Assembly (NCBI GenBank): GCA_963921825.1
Contig: OY997591.1
Span: 34,555,825 to 34,619,824 of the forward strand
Source of the DNA: Erodium maritimum
Lineage: Eukaryota > Streptophyta > Magnoliopsida > Geraniales > Geraniaceae
Length of the DNA stretch: 64,000 nucleotides
Direction of reading: 5' to 3'
The notes under the pieces are model-generated. The model worked only from the letters and a program-made list of their open reading frames with translations. It did not search any database and was not told where the DNA came from. This document shows, piece after piece, positions 36,401-48,010 of the stretch. A program made the translations under genes and the position numbers. Positions within the stretch are counted from its first letter, which is position 1, and every line of letters begins with the position of its first letter.

Positions 36401-38229
36401 GGGAACTCGCATACCACTCTCGGTAACTCTCGGCTCTGCACAGCCGGTACTTCCTCCTCTGCGGACAACGCCGACAGGAGGACCCCACTCTTGCTTCCCA
36501 GCACGCACGTCACCTTCGTACCGCCCACTGTCACTGTCACTCGTCGTCTATAGCAATCGATGTTGGCTCGGTACCTCGACAGCCAATCCATACCCAAAAT
36601 CACATCAAAGGTAGTCATCCCTAACACGAGAAGATCCCCAGGGCAAGGACAGTCTGCGACTCTAATCTCGCAGGCACGACATACTCTAGTCAACGATGCA
36701 CCACCCCCAACTGGGGTGTCCAGACATAGAGGTGGGCTCAACGGCTCTAAGCTCAACCCCAACCTCTCGGCACAACTCGACGAAATAAAAGAGTGCGACG
36801 CCCCGGTATCAAACAAGAATAAAGCCCATAAGTGATACAATAAACACGTACCCTGGATGGTCTCGCGGTACGTGCTAGTTCCTGGGGCTCTAGAGTCGGT
36901 GACTGCATAGACTCTCCCCTGCGAGGCCTGCTGCCTCTGACCCGGCGCGCTGGCCGCTGAATACCCGTGACTCTGCTGCTGTCTCGGAACCGGTGCGCTC
37001 GTAGAAGGCTGTGACGGTCTGGACTGCTGACCCTGACGAGGACGTCCCCTGGGCGACTGTACGGTCCGCGACTGCTGCGGTCGCTGCGCTGATGTTGCCC
37101 TCGACGGCTCACGGCACCATGCAATGGTGTGCCCAACCTGGCCGCATCGAAAACAGCTGATCTCGTTGGCTCTCAACTCCGTGCCCTGGCTGGTCCGGCT
37201 GGTCGCTGGCCGCGCCGTAGGTACTCCTTCCATCGGGCACTCGCGCCGGAAGTGGCCTTGCTGCCCGCAAGTAAAGCACGCCGGCGCCCTCTCTGGTGCG
37301 ACTGGCCCAACTGCTGCCACTGAACCCCGCTGTCTCGATCCACTCTGATGAGGCGGTGGTCGGAAGGATCCCGCGGTCCTTTGCCTCCGCGAGTCTCGTG
37401 AGTCTGACGGTCCGGTCCAACTGATCGGTCGAGGTCGGACCTCACGGCCCCTGGCTGCATCCCGGATGCCCTGCTCCACTGTAGCCGCGGTGTCCACTAG
37501 ATCGGTATACTTCCGTATCCTCAAGGCGAGAACCTGGTTCCGGATGCCCAGCCTCAGTCCGTCCTGGAACCGTAGGCAACGGTTCGTCTCGCTCGACACC
37601 ATCTCAGGCGCGAATCTGGCCAAGGCTGTGAACCTGGCCTCGTACTGTGCCACTGTCATCTCTCCCTGCTCCAGGTATAAGAACTGCCGATGTCGCTCCA
37701 GCCGAGCCGACTCGGGAAAGTACTGTGCCATGAATACCTCCTGGAATACGCTGTAGTTGTATCCGACTGTGTCCTTCACCCGCCCCCACCAGTGGTAGGC
37801 GCTGTCTCTCAGCTGATGGGCCGCGAAGGACACTCTCCGACGGCCATCCTCGACACCCAAAGTGTCCAGGTCTCGTGTGACCTGCTCTATCCATCGCTCG
37901 GCTAGGTCGGGATTTGGCTCCCCGACAAAAACAGGTATCCCGAGCTTCAGGAAATCGAGTAGCGCTCGGGAGGTAAGATCCTCTGTCTGAGCGGCCCTCA
38001 TCGGAACTGCGACTGCCTCTGGTGCTGGCGAAGCCGACTCTCGGCTGGCGATGACCGCCACTAAACTCTGAACGGTCCTGGTAAGCTCATCCAGGGCAGT
38101 CATCACTGGAGGGTCCGCGACTGGCGGAACACTGGGGGTACCTGCAGATGGCCCCGCATCACTTCTCCCGTCTCCTCCGACGGGAGTGCCCTGTGCCTCC
38201 GCGTAGTCGGCGGGCTCGACGACTGGCAC
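33439..38229 (-). CDS. Gypsy gag-pol reading frame, copy 2
   Basis: Same 1,596-codon frame and domain order as copy 1, displaced by exactly 8,445 bp and reading the same throughout as far as I can compare. The close identity suggests a recent duplication, recent gene conversion, or an assembly duplication. Confidence 0.85.
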   Translation of the reverse strand: MPVVEPADYAEAQGTPVGGDGRSDAGPSAGTPSVPPVADPPVMTALDELTRTVQSLVAVIASRESASPAPEAVAVPMRAAQTEDLTSRALLDFLKLGIPVFVGEPNPDLAERWIEQVTRDLDTLGVEDGRRRVSFAAHQLRDSAYHWWGRVKDTVGYNYSVFQEVFMAQYFPESARLERHRQFLYLEQGEMTVAQYEARFTALARFAPEMVSSETNRCLRFQDGLRLGIRNQVLALRIRKYTDLVDTAATVEQGIRDAARGREVRPRPISWTGPSDSRDSRRQRTAGSFRPPPHQSGSRQRGSVAAVGPVAPERAPACFTCGQQGHFRRECPMEGVPTARPATSRTSQGTELRANEISCFRCGQVGHTIAWCREPSRATSAQRPQQSRTVQSPRGRPRQGQQSRPSQPSTSAPVPRQQQSHGYSAASAPGQRQQASQGRVYAVTDSRAPGTSTYRETIQGTCLLYHLWALFLFDTGASHSFISSSCAERLGLSLEPLSPPLCLDTPVGGGASLTRVCRACEIRVADCPCPGDLLVLGMTTFDVILGMDWLSRYRANIDCYRRRVTVTVGGTKVTCVLGSKSGVLLSALSAEEEVPAVQSRELPRVVCEFPEVFPEELSGLPPIREVEFGIDLVPGTAAISMAPYRFAPAELTELKRQLGELQQKGFIRPSTSPWGAPALFVKKKSGELRMCIDYRKLNRVTVKNRYPMPRIDDLFDQLRGATHFSKIDLRSGYYQLRVREGDVAKTAFRTRYGHYEFLVMPFGLTNAPAAFMDLMNSIFRPYLDQFVVVFVDDILIYSQNEAAHKAHLRAVLTLLRKHQLYANREKCGFWLSEVRFLGHIVSRDGILVDPSKVDAVSKWARPTSVFEIRSFLGLAGYYRRFVQDFARLAAPMTLLTRKGVGFVWTNDCERAFAELKTRLTTAPVLVVPERGIGYDVYCDASGEGLGCVLMQSGRVVAYGSRQLKIHERNYPTHDLELAAVVFALKSWRYYLYGEGFQVFSDHKSLKYIFSQRDLNMRQRRWMELLEEYDFELHYHPGKANVVADALSRKSAPSLASISVREWGMMGELSTFGLELEEVTGGVAMCSLVAQPSLLAQVLEAQTEDVEASEIRERVVRGDEVVGWQDSTDWGLRYRGGLFVPVNCRDAVLREAHHSRLTVHPGGTKMYRDLRRHYWWRGMRRAVAEFVSRCLVCQQVKAEHQRPAGLLQPLPIAQWKWEHITMDFVCGLPRSPKGNDAVWVVVDRLTKSAHFLAMRMTDPVDKLSSLYVQEIVRLHGVPVSIVSDRDPRFTSRFWPSLQKALGTEVLLSTAHHPQTDGQSERTIQILEDMLRACVLDFRGSWETHLPLAEFAYNNSFQASIGMAPFEALYGRPCQSPVCWAEVGDKSLLGPDLVRETTEKVALIRDRLRTAQSRQKSYADRRRRPLEFAVGDHVFLKVSPRKGLVRFRRSGGKLAPRYIGPFQILGRVGTVAYRLALPPQLGRVHNVFHVSQLRQYNADPSHVIEWTDIEIADDVSYEEQPIRIMDTREQILRGGKIIHLVRVQWKHHGAESTWEREDEIRAKYPALFVSQGTPVLNFVGEIPLRGVDCKTRFVSLGY

Positions 38230-38991
38230 CCTCCCTGGTGCCCCTGCTGATCGCCCCCGCCGGCCTCACGTGGGTGCATGACCCTGCGTTCCTGATGCTC
38301 GTCCGCGCCTTCCGCGAGCCATGAACAGTATCCTCTGCACGGATACACGCAAACGTTCAGTTTGCGAACTCAAATAAAGGCGACAAGTTCAAAAACGCCA
38401 ACGCTCACACGGTCTAAGTTTACTCTATCGCGTATGTCACTAAGGCGCCACACCGCTCAAGCTAAACATACCTTATATATAGTATTAGTATACGAGACCA
38501 CACCGACATATACCACACAAGCGACGACAAACCAACCAGAGTCGAACCTTGCCCACCGGGCCAACCAAAATCGAACATACGCCTACAGGGCCAAACAAGT
38601 TCAAGACTTGCCAAACGGGCCAACAACCTTAACCCTTTTCCGCTTCATAAAAAAAAAACCTCATTTCTTGGCCTCAGGTGGTTACAACCCCGTCCAGGCG
38701 TCCCCGAACTACGTTGTGTGGCCACTTGATACCAACACCGTCACGCTCGACCACAGGAGCGCTCCTTAGTCGAGTCGCGACAGTTTAAAAACGTTTCACG
38801 CAGCAACACACAAACATTGTGCCAGTAGCCCCGTACTGCACAAGCACAAACAAACAGGACTCAAATCCTAACGGGTCTACACCCGAGTTCCGACTTGCGT
38901 ACCCCACGCAGGACGGGACTCTACCGACTCGACTCTCCCACCTAATTGACGTGTAGTCCGAGGTGTGAAACCTCGCGCTCTGATACCAAGC

Positions 38992-41804
38992 TGTCACGCC
39001 CCAATTTCAGCGAACCGAAACTAGGGACGCGAACGTTTAAAAAGTTACAAGACTGAAACCTGTTTTCGATAAATCACCTAAAAAGTCAGTTTAGTTCCAC
39101 AAAAGAATAAAAAAAAAAAATTACACCTCAAAAGAAAAGTCCCACACTTGGGCAAACCGAGATACACGTCTCTAGACTCAAACACCCAGCAACCCGCTTC
39201 AAGCTCTTCAAGCTTCAGAAGCTCACCTAGTCCAGACTACGAACGGTACCTGTAGGAAAAGCAGCTAGGGGTGAGCGTTCGCTCACCACCACAGATAACA
39301 TACTGACTACGGCATAATTAGTAGACAAAGCCAATGACACTAACAACGACTCAAAGACACACACACGACCAGTCTTTTCCTCAACTGACTCAACACTCGG
39401 ATACGTTATGTAGACCCCACACTACGATCGACGACCTCCTCCAAGACACGACTGACCACACAATACCAAACAAGATCACAAAGGATCGCAAACCGGCTGC
39501 TTAGTAACCAATCTCTGTCTCTCGCCCTTTACCGATCATAGACGTGGTCAGGCGGTCGACCTGTCGCGCAACTTCTCCCGATCCCAGTCGGGAGGCTAAC
39601 CCACAACCTCTCCGCTTCACCCGATCCCAGTCGGGTGGTTAGCCACACCCGCGCGTCCTTCCCCCGATCCCAGTCGGGGAGCTAGCCCACAACCCCTCCG
39701 CTTCTCCCGATCCCAGTCGGGAGGCTAGCTACACCACACAACCTCCACCAGCAACCAGTAACCAATCACAAACACAAACAAGTTCAAACAGACAGTAACG
39801 ACACCGGTGACAGTTCCACAGGCACTCAAGGCCAACAAAACACCGACAACCAAACACAGGTTCAACCATCCTACGGGCCCTCATGGTCACCCAAGACACC
39901 AACGATAAAGTACGGGTTCAAACTCCACGGGCACTCACGGCCACCAAAACACCAAAACGACAACACGGGCTCTCATGGCCACCCCAAACTCAACAATGAA
40001 TAAAACGGGCTCTCAAGGCCACCCAAACTCAATCAACAATTAACGCACAACAACCTCCGGGCATGGTCATATGCCTCCAGTAACACAGTTAACGCTAAGT
40101 TTTCTGCTCCTACGACACTACTAAGTGTCACATGCATTTCCAGTATTCGTTACATTCCCGTATCATGCGTTTCTAATAGTCGATAACCTAAATAACCCAC
40201 GACACCCCGGTGTCACATGCAATTCTACAGTTAACTTTCCCTAGTCAGGGCCGAGATCCGGCTACTTTTCCCTACCTCGAAAGCAACTCCAGAAGCGCTC
40301 CACTAAACCCGAGATGAAACGCAGTCACTCGCCGAGCCTCCCTTTGCCTCGGTCCGCAGCACGATCTAAAAGAACACAGATTTAACTCACTTTAAACTAG
40401 TACGAACCGGTCGAAAATAAATAACTCAACGCCCAAGTTAATAACGGTTCCGCCGTTAAGTTAACGGCTACGATTTGTCCATTTTAAACTTGACAGTTGT
40501 CGTTTACACTCGAGCGGGATAAAAGTCGGGTTACGACGGATCGGGTTCGAGCACCCGCGCACCGAACCCAGGTTTGATCTAAACCCAGTTTAAACCCCTT
40601 TTTAACTTAAAACCGTCGTTGAACACCCTTGCTTTAATTAATTTCGTCTTTGATTTTAAAACAAAACGGTTTCCTTCCGTTCGTTTCCAAACTCGATATT
40701 TTGGTCCGGAACCCTTATAAAGTCGATTTGATTTCGTTTCCCCCCTTTTTGATTTAACTTAACTCGAGTCTAACTTTAATAAACGACTTTCGTTTTAAAA
40801 CCCGTTAAACTTAACCCGACCTAGTTTTAACGATAACGATTTTCTTTAGGTCCGAACGATAAGGATCTAACATTTATTCTAAAGTCGATTTTCAATTTAC
40901 AACCAGTTTTAATCCTTCCTTTTTCACCCTTAACAGATCAAAACAAACGTAAATGACATAATAATAACTTAAAAATTTGTGTTCTTCGTTACAGAATCTT
41001 TACACTTCAGAATTACAATAACCCAACAATCCTTCAACAAACCGAGATCCCATTTCTGGTTCTGTTCCTTTCCATTTCCAAAGTCCCATTCCGTCCCAAC
41101 CAGATCCAGAACAGAGCGTTCTATCACCGATCGGATCTGAATGGACTCGGGAAAGGGAGAATAAGAGAAGAGGGACGAGCTCGGTTTTGGTCCGGCCGAC
41201 CACCGGCGATGCCGTTATCGGCCGAAGTTCCACAGGCCGAGAACTCACCGTACCGACACGGTGGAGACGGTGGAGAGTGGCGGTGTACGGCTCGGGTCCG
41301 GACGACTCGTCTCGTTCCGGGTCCGACGAGCTCGCCGGTGACGGCGGGAGCTCGGTTCGCGTTCGGGTGAAGGGGAGGCGATGTTCGGTCGGAGTTTGGT
41401 GAGGAAGACGAAGGAAAGAGAGACAGGGAGGTCGGAGACGGGAAACGGGGCGGTGACACGTTAGGGTTTCGGGACGGAACCGATGGTGAACAGCCGGGTT
41501 TTTGGACGGAGACGGTGAGATGGGTCGGAAGATGAAGGGGAAGGATGGGACGAGGGTTGAGAGGGGTGTGGAGGCCGGAAACGGCGGTGGCCGGTGCTGG
41601 TTCGGCGGAGAAGACGAAGGAGGAGAGGGAGTGAGGTCGAGAGAATCGAAGGGTAGAGAGAGGGAGGCTGCGGCGTGTTCTGATGCTGAAACCCTAGGGT
41701 TTCAGCTTATATCAGACACGCTGGGCCGAGCCCTCTTGGGCCTCAGTCGAAGAACGGGCCTAAGGCCCAAACGGCTGGTTGGCCGAAACAGGCCTGGCCT
41801 ATCC

Positions 41805-41846
<42 letters not shown>

Positions 41847-41925
41847 TCACCACTTGTTTCAAACATCAACCCTACAGTTTTCGGGTTTTAAATTAATACC
41901 CTAATGAAACGAAGCGGGTTTTACA
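38992..41925 (-). repeat. Gypsy LTR 3
   Basis: 2,934 bp, the outer 5' LTR of the array on the minus strand. It differs from LTR 2 by a few substitutions and a longer T-run (about 41808-41843). It abuts the right CTGAA duplication (41926-41930). Confidence 0.9.
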
Positions 41926-41930
41926 CTGAA

Positions 41931-43288
41931 TATGTGCCATAGATTAAGTCATGAACATATTCAGTGTCGTAGCTTGTCATGTATCCTTAGACCAAGGAGT
42001 CTTTGTGATCGCTATGTAGTCAACAACTGAGTTTGACCTGAGCCTAACGTTATCTGTAACAGGGCTTCCATAACGGCCAGGATTGGCTTGGGGACGGGCT
42101 ACATGAGTGACACGAAAGGCGGCTAAGGGATTTATCCCTCATACTAAGGTATGGGAAAGATATCGGTTCTCGGCCGCTTGATCGAGAGTGACTGAAAGAA
42201 TAGCATGGCCATGCACATGATACTAGGTATCATATCTTCAGTCATCTCACATATCAAGGGACGGTGATTGAGAATAATAAGGATGACGGCTCTATGCCTT
42301 ATCTCAATCAGGATATCGGAGATAAAAGGATAATGACAGGGATGACGGAAAGGTTAGAATCGACAGGGTCGATTCGTTATGCAGTGTCAGGCAATACTAA
42401 AGTCTCGTTAGTTGCCACTTAAATAGGATCAAGTAAAATGGGATTTTACGTTGATCTATTGACATGCATAAACCTAAGGGTCACACCGGAGGATGAAACT
42501 CATTGACACATTTATGGAGAATGGCCAAAAGGGAGTTGTCTCGGGACATGACCAAAACTGGGTTTTGGGTCATGTGCCCGTAAGTGAATAGGACTTTACG
42601 GATCGAGACAAGGCTTGGAGTCTTGGGATTGATCGCGTCGGATAATGTTGGACATTTCCGGTATGGAAGGCTTGGAGGCGATGAGCGAATCAAGGGACCT
42701 CGTTGGAAATGCCCACGGGCCATGTTCCAAGAGGCCCATGAAAGGCCCATGAAAGGCCCATGGAACTAATTAATCAAGTCTTGATTAATTAGTACTAAGC
42801 AAGCAAGACAAGGATTAAGGTGTTGGTGATTCACCACCTAACCCAATCTTGTCTTGCCATACTTTGTCCTATTTACACCTTGACACCATACTTGTCCCAT
42901 GCCTTTAGTTGGACAAGTATGGGTTTTGTTATGTTTAAGTCATCTTTTTTCAACATAACAAAGACAAGACAAGAATAGGAAACACAACTTCTCTCTCCCT
43001 TCCCTTGCAATTTCGGGTTTGGCAAGCTCCCACCTCCATTTTTGTGTTCTTGAGTCCTCAAAGAGAAGAACTACGTGGCTTTGATTCCCATGTGGATACG
43101 TAGGCGTCTTGGAGACTCAAGCCAATCATTCGTTACCCGGTGTTCTTGTTTTGGTAAGAACTAGTGCTGAATTTTTCTCTTGTGAATCCATTCTTTGTTA
43201 GTTGTTTCATGGTTTTAATCGTCTCTTGGTTTTCCTTGATTTTCCGCTGTGAGTTGGTTCATCTCCAACCCTACCTCGAGACCCAACA
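41931..43288 (+). repeat. Copia 3' LTR, second piece
   Basis: Resumes the copia LTR at TATGTGCCATAGATTAAG exactly where 22101 stopped and ends CCCAACA. The outer duplication CATAG follows at 43289-43293. Confidence 0.95.
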
Positions 43289-43293
43289 CATAG

Positions 43294-44146
43294 TGTGTGT
43301 AATTTTGAAAAATTGGTACCACAAACGCACAATGGGACTAATCACTTGAACTCGACTAGATTTATAATTTACCAAAACACACAGATTGATCCCTCAACAA
43401 CAAGCATGTGAACTAAACACTTTCTAAATATGACAAGTGAAATAAGTCTATTGTCTCCTAATTAAACCCATAATAGGAAGAAAAAAACCAAGATAGAATC
43501 AGGCGGGTGATGATAAAGAGAATTGAAACATTCGTCATAATCTAGCATCTCATAATCATTTTGTACCCGAGTAAAGTGATAAAACTTATACACAATATAT
43601 AGATTCTTAATACTACCAACAACAAATCCTTCATTCATTCCTCAAAACCGCAAATGATAAAAAGAAATATGCTCCCAACTTGCTCATATTGACCAAAATT
43701 GGTTATCCAAGGTTTACACACAAAATAAGACTCAAGACTCCTAGTTATTGGATAAGGTGGCATGCATTCTCACAAGTCCACAGATAAATGATGCACGAAA
43801 ATGCTCAAACAAGATCCAATATCTCTACAACACGACAAATCCTAACATGCATCATTTAATTTAGAGTAACTATCTTAAACAATTACGATCTAAAGGATTA
43901 GAAATACCGACCCTTTTAATGTGGACGCTATAATTGGACTTCAATTGAGAAATACGGGGATTCTCCTAGTTTACAAGCCAAGTGAATGAAAAAGTTGCCT
44001 TCATGAATTCTCCAGGTGAGAACTCTTATCCATAATTCAATGAATCAACTCTTCCAATCACCTACAAAAGATGCAAGAAAACATAATAGATCAAAAAGGT
44101 AATTAAGCTAGCTAAAAATGTGCAAAATACTAATGACGCTTGTTAC
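43294..44146. other. Non-coding interior of the Tat-like remnant
   Basis: Continuation of 14278-15013. AT-rich and without coding frames. It ends at the tRNA-Asp-type primer-binding site. Confidence 0.4.
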
Positions 44147-44164
44147 TCCTCGGCAACGGCGCCA
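44147..44164 (-). other. Primer-binding site of Athila/Tat type
   Basis: Minus strand TGGCGCCGTTGCCGAGGA, close to the TGGCGCCGTTGCCGGGGA known from Athila/Tat elements. It lies three bases from a TG terminus at 44168. Confidence 0.6.
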
Positions 44165-44325
44165 TCTTGATGTGTGAGGATAACTAAGTGTTGAATTCCT
44201 CTTTTACCGTGCATCAGGACACGATCATCAAGCAATATAAAAAAAATTAAGTACCTAATGTTGTCGTTTCCCCGACCCTGAACTAAAGAACATATGGTGC
44301 TATTTGGTGCTTCCCTCAACAATAG

Positions 44326-45316
44326 CCAAAGGTGGAGATTGTTGGTACATCTGTATTGGATACATTTGAGCCAAGCCAAGATGTTATCCAGATTTTCAAC
44401 AAACATCATGGTGGAACCGAGCAAAGCTAATAGAAGATGCCAACACAAGATGTTAGTGACATTACAATGGTTGGTAGTACATGCGTGAGAATTAATTGAA
44501 AATATCTATTGATCGTCCATCTTTATATAGGGAAGATATGTTTCCTATTATAATAGATACTCATTGATTAGATTTCTACTTGTATTAGGAAACAAGATGA
44601 TTTACTTTCCAAAATTAGTAGAGATATATGTAGATTCTTATGGATCTATTTAAGGAAGTGTTGCTGAACCAAGAAACTAGTTGATGATCAAGGAAACTAG
44701 AGATTCATCTAAATCATGATTCTGAAGTTACTAAACCCTAAGAGGCGCGACGTTGTGAAGCAAACTAGTACTATATATACCGTGAAAACGTAACAAGCTA
44801 GGGTTGATCGCACCATTGATTATCTGTCGATCATATTGGTTTGAAGAAGACCTCTTATTGTGTAGTTTATTTTCTTTCATGAATGTAGTGGTCTCAAGCA
44901 TGTAAGACTAGCGTGTTGAGGAACTGAATGAAAGAAAGAAAAGTAACTGCCTGAGTGCTCATGCAACCTATCGTAATTGATCAAGCATTGGAGCTATAAA
45001 TTTGGTGATTGAAGCATCACAACCAGTTTAGCAGACCAAGAACTATCTGAGACTAAAGGAGCTCGAAGAGTAAGACTAAGATGGAATCTTAGGGTTATGG
45101 GGAGTCTCTGATCTAGGTTTGCTCTTGTAATAATAGCGTGAAGTGATCTGGATTATCTGTAAACTTGTATGCTGATTGATTACACTATAGTGGAAAACCT
45201 TTCCACTAGCAAAGTTCCCCCAGATGTAGGTATGTTGTACCGAACTAGGTAACCAATCTCGTGTTGTTCATGTGTGATTGATTCCTGTTAATACTGTTTC
45301 CATTATATTGTTAGCA
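44326..45316 (+). mobile_element. Copia-type LTR fragment with purine tract, unrelated family
   Basis: A purine tract CCAAAGGTGGAGAT (44326-44339) is followed by TGTTGGTACATCTG. The far end has the hallmark of many copia LTRs: GGAAAACCTTTCCACTAG near 45193, then CCCCCAGATGTAGGTATGTTG. The right limit (about 45316) is uncertain. Nothing of the interior beyond about 40 bp remains. Whether it is a truncated element or a recombination product cannot be told. It is old and broken. Confidence 0.55.
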
Positions 45317-45359
45317 ATATGTTAGTCCAAAAGTTATAAAATATTGAATGACATCTTGC

Positions 45360-47153
45360 CCACACAATTGAGTAGAATTTCAAAAACCATAAGAAAGAAT
45401 TTAAATCATACTATCAAACAACATGCAAAATCAAGCAAAACCGAAACTACAAGCAAAATTTTGTGAATCCAAGAGATATCACGACTATGATACCACTGTT
45501 GAGTCTCGATGAAGACTATGAAAATGTATTTTGCAGCGGAAAATAACTCGAGGCCATGCATGAAATACTACCACGATTAGATTCAGAAAATAAAACTGAA
45601 ATCATCATTTCTTACCAAAGCAAGGACACCGTGTAAGGAATGATCGGGCTTGAGTCTCCAAGATGCCTACGTATCCTTCTAGGAATCAAAGCCACATAGT
45701 TCTAATGTTAGAGGACTCAAGAACACAAAAATGGAGGAGAAATGAAGTGTTGGTCGAAATTTAAGGGAGTGAGAGAAGAAGTGTTGCTCTTCCTTTTTTG
45801 TGTGTTTGTCTTATGTTGATTAGAAAGACCCTTATGTCATTTTATCCCATCAATATAATAAACAATTAGTATATAGGACAAGGATGATGCAAAGTAGTTA
45901 GAAGTTGATGATGAGTTGGTAGCTTGGATCACCAACTACCTAATCTAACTAATTAGTTAGAACCATTTCGTTGAAGACTTAACTAGTTGGTTCCATGGGC
46001 CTTTGGTGGCATGGGCCTCCCATAAGCTTTGCGGGTGATGGCCCGTGGCCATTCCCAACGGGTTACCATGACGCACTTATCGCCTCCCACGCCTTCTATC
46101 CTGGATATGTCCAATATTATCCGAAGAGATCGTTCCCAAGACTTGAAGTCTTGTCTCGATCCATAAAGTCCTAATTACTTACAGGCACGTGACCCCAAAC
46201 CCAGTTTTGGTCATGTACCGTGTCAACTTGCCACTTGACCATTCTCCATAAGTGTGTTAATGAATTTCATCCTCCAGTGTGACCCTTAGGTTTATGCATG
46301 TCGATAAATCAACGTAAAATATCATTTAACTTTATCCTACATAAGTGGAAACTAACGAGACTTTAATATTGCTTAAGACTGCATAGCAAATCGACCATGT
46401 CGATTTTAACCTTTATGTCGTCTATGTCACTATCCTTTTATATCTGATATCTCGATTGAGATAAGGCATATAACCGTCATCCTTATTATTCGCAATCATT
46501 GTTCCTTGATATGTGAGATGACTGAATCTTTGATACCCAATATCAAGTGCATGGCCATGCTATTCTTTCAGCCACTCTCAATCATGTGGCCCAGAATCGA
46601 TATCTTTCTAATACCATAGTATGAGGGATAAATCCCTTAGCCATCTTTCGTGTCACTCATGCAGTCCGTCCCCAAGCCAATCATGGCCGTTATGGAAACA
46701 CTGTCACATGCAACGTTGGGCTCAAATGAAACTCAGTTGTTTACTACATAGCAATCACAACGACTCCTTGGTCTAAGGATACATGACAAGCTACGACATT
46801 ACATATATTCATGACTTGATCTATGATACATATTCATGTCGGGTCGTCCAATATCATGTCCCACATGATATTTATGATCAGACTCTAGAATACCATTCCA
46901 ATGACTAATAGAATGTGAGCCATAGAGTCATCTTTCATATTAGTCGTTTATATTTAAACTATGTTGACTAGGGACCCACCAAGTGTAATTCCTTTCGATA
47001 TATGGTTCTACTTCGCATGGTGGACATAGATCGGAACACGCTTCGATGAATTATTCCAACACATAAGTAATATAAAACCGCTTTACTTTTATTTCCAACG
47101 ATGATATATACATTTGGATGTTCACGTTTGAACTATGGGCACTAAGACTAACA
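45360..47153 (-). mobile_element. Reversed copia LTR plus leader fragment (same family as the copia at 15019)
   Basis: The LTR spans 45497-47153 (minus-strand 5' end TGTTAGTCTTAGTGCCC, 3' end CTCAACA). A decayed primer-binding site (about 45483-45495) and roughly 120 bp of leader lie to its left, then homology stops. It is visibly more diverged from the 15019 family than the 60572 copy is, so it is an older insertion. The rest of the element is missing. Confidence 0.85.
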
Positions 47154-47162
47154 CTCCGATCT

Positions 47163-47327
47163 TCAGGAATCATGCATATCGCCTTCAAACTCTATTTCTT
47201 CGACATTACCAGATAAACGAAGTGTATTCGGGCCACCATATGCACCCAAAACCACCTTTGGCAACCACCGCTCGTCGAAAAATAAATCCTCATCAGCACA
47301 GACCTTGATCGTCTTGAAAAATCGATT
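47163..47327 (-). pseudogene. Possible host-gene scrap, unidentified
   Basis: A 54-codon minus-strand frame ending in TGA: it includes ADEDLFFDERWLPKVVLGA and ends EFEGDMHDS. Just upstream a neighbouring frame reads DSSDLESVESIFQDDQGL, also protein-like, so one frameshift may lie between them. I do not recognise the protein. There is no nearby ATG and the piece stops beside the reversed copia LTR (47153). It could be the last exon of a dead gene or part of a transposon. Confidence 0.3.
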
Positions 47328-47551
47328 CTACCGACTCTAAATCAGAAGAATCTAATAATAAATGATGATAATACTACCAAAAACGAGTTAGGCAAACGAA
47401 ATTGATGGATTGTAATAGAAGAAGTAGAAGAATGATCGACAACAATAACAAGTTTTTTTTTGGGCTTGATTTGCTTGTAAATATTGATATTAATTAAATT
47501 AAAATCGTTAATCTAACTTTCCTATAAGTGGGGAACAATTTTTCTCGTCTT

Positions 47552-48010
47552 TTTTTTAGCGTAAGTTGCAAATTTAATTAAACTTCAAAAAAAAAAAAAC
47601 GATGTGCATCAAGGAACATGCTCCCTGTCAACTAAAGAAGGACAATATGGAACCGAAGTTGTACTACTAGAACCGCCACTGACGGTATTTGGATTCCATA
47701 AGGGTCAACAATAAAAACGAGTGCGAAGATCGTACTGAAGGTCCTGCTCCGAAAATTGTCGCAACAGTAATGGCCAAAGATTTCTCCAGTAGTAGGGGGA
47801 GGCAAAACACCGTTTAGGGACCCCTCCCAAGGCTAGTCCCTGATGCTCGGCTAGTCAATCATTCTTCCTGGAGGGGTTGCTTCCCCGCCCTTTCCAGATC
47901 AGCCCGCAGAACTCCAATTGCCGACCTCTTTAGTGTTCCAATGGCCGTGCTCCCCCCATATCTAGGCCGACTAGCTGGGGGCGGTGGAACTTTAACAATT
48001 CGTCCTCCAC
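47552..48010 (-). repeat. Non-LTR-like 3' end (copy C)
   Basis: The third copy of the 3' segment seen at 100-310 and 5640-5850, same orientation. Shared marks are a T-run at the left edge (about 47551-47559), ACTAGAACCG.C...GACGGTATT, and GGGACCCCTCCCAAGGC.AGTCCCTGATGCTC. Right of about 47900 it adds a short minus-strand frame (VPPPPASRPRYGG). Boundaries are approximate. Confidence 0.5.

Larger units (their letters stand above)
22102..41925 (-). mobile_element. Tandem Ty3/gypsy (Tekay/Del-type) array: LTR-internal-LTR-internal-LTR
   Basis: The whole block is flanked by one CTGAA pair (22097-22101, 41926-41930), so it counts as a single insertion site. Three LTRs (22102-25026, 30547-33471, 38992-41925) separate two 5,520-bp interiors (25027-30546, 33472-38991). 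The period is 8,445 bp. The LTRs differ by only a handful of bases and by homopolymer length. The two encoded 1,596-residue frames read the same. It is very young and looks whole or nearly so (at most about one break per copy). The chromodomain-like C-terminus, long LTR and order PR-RT-RH-IN point to Tekay/Del. Confidence 0.9.
15019..43288 (+). mobile_element. Ty1/copia LTR element, broken, split by a gypsy array
   Basis: The outer target duplication CATAG is at 15014-15018 and 43289-43293. The 5' LTR is 15019-16706 (TGTTAGTC to CCAACA). The 3' LTR begins at 21781 and resumes at 41931 after the gypsy insertion. Parts in order are: primer-binding site, a 1.5-kb leader, gag remains, protease-like region, integrase, reverse transcriptase, RNase H, purine tract. 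The coding part is broken in roughly ten places. LTRs differ by only about 1-2% over the stretch I compared, so the insertion is young. I do not assign a copia lineage. Confidence 0.9.
10079..44290 (-). mobile_element. Non-coding LTR element remnant, Tat/Athila-like, heavily interrupted
   Basis: Read on the minus strand. A primer-binding site matching TGGCGCCGTTGCCGAGGA (44164-44147) is the tRNA-Asp type used by Athila/Tat gypsy elements. It lies three bases inside a terminus beginning TGATGTG (44168 on the plus strand). The other junction is a purine tract (14277-14263) followed by TGATGAGCGTAAATTTG (14262 leftward), taken as the start of the 3' LTR. That LTR continues left through a LINE to at least about 10100 and contains a TATAAAA (near 11150). 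Without the nested copia, the interior is only about 1.6 kb and has no coding frame. The left limit is unresolved and the right LTR is cut short. It is old, broken and probably non-autonomous. Confidence 0.4.
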
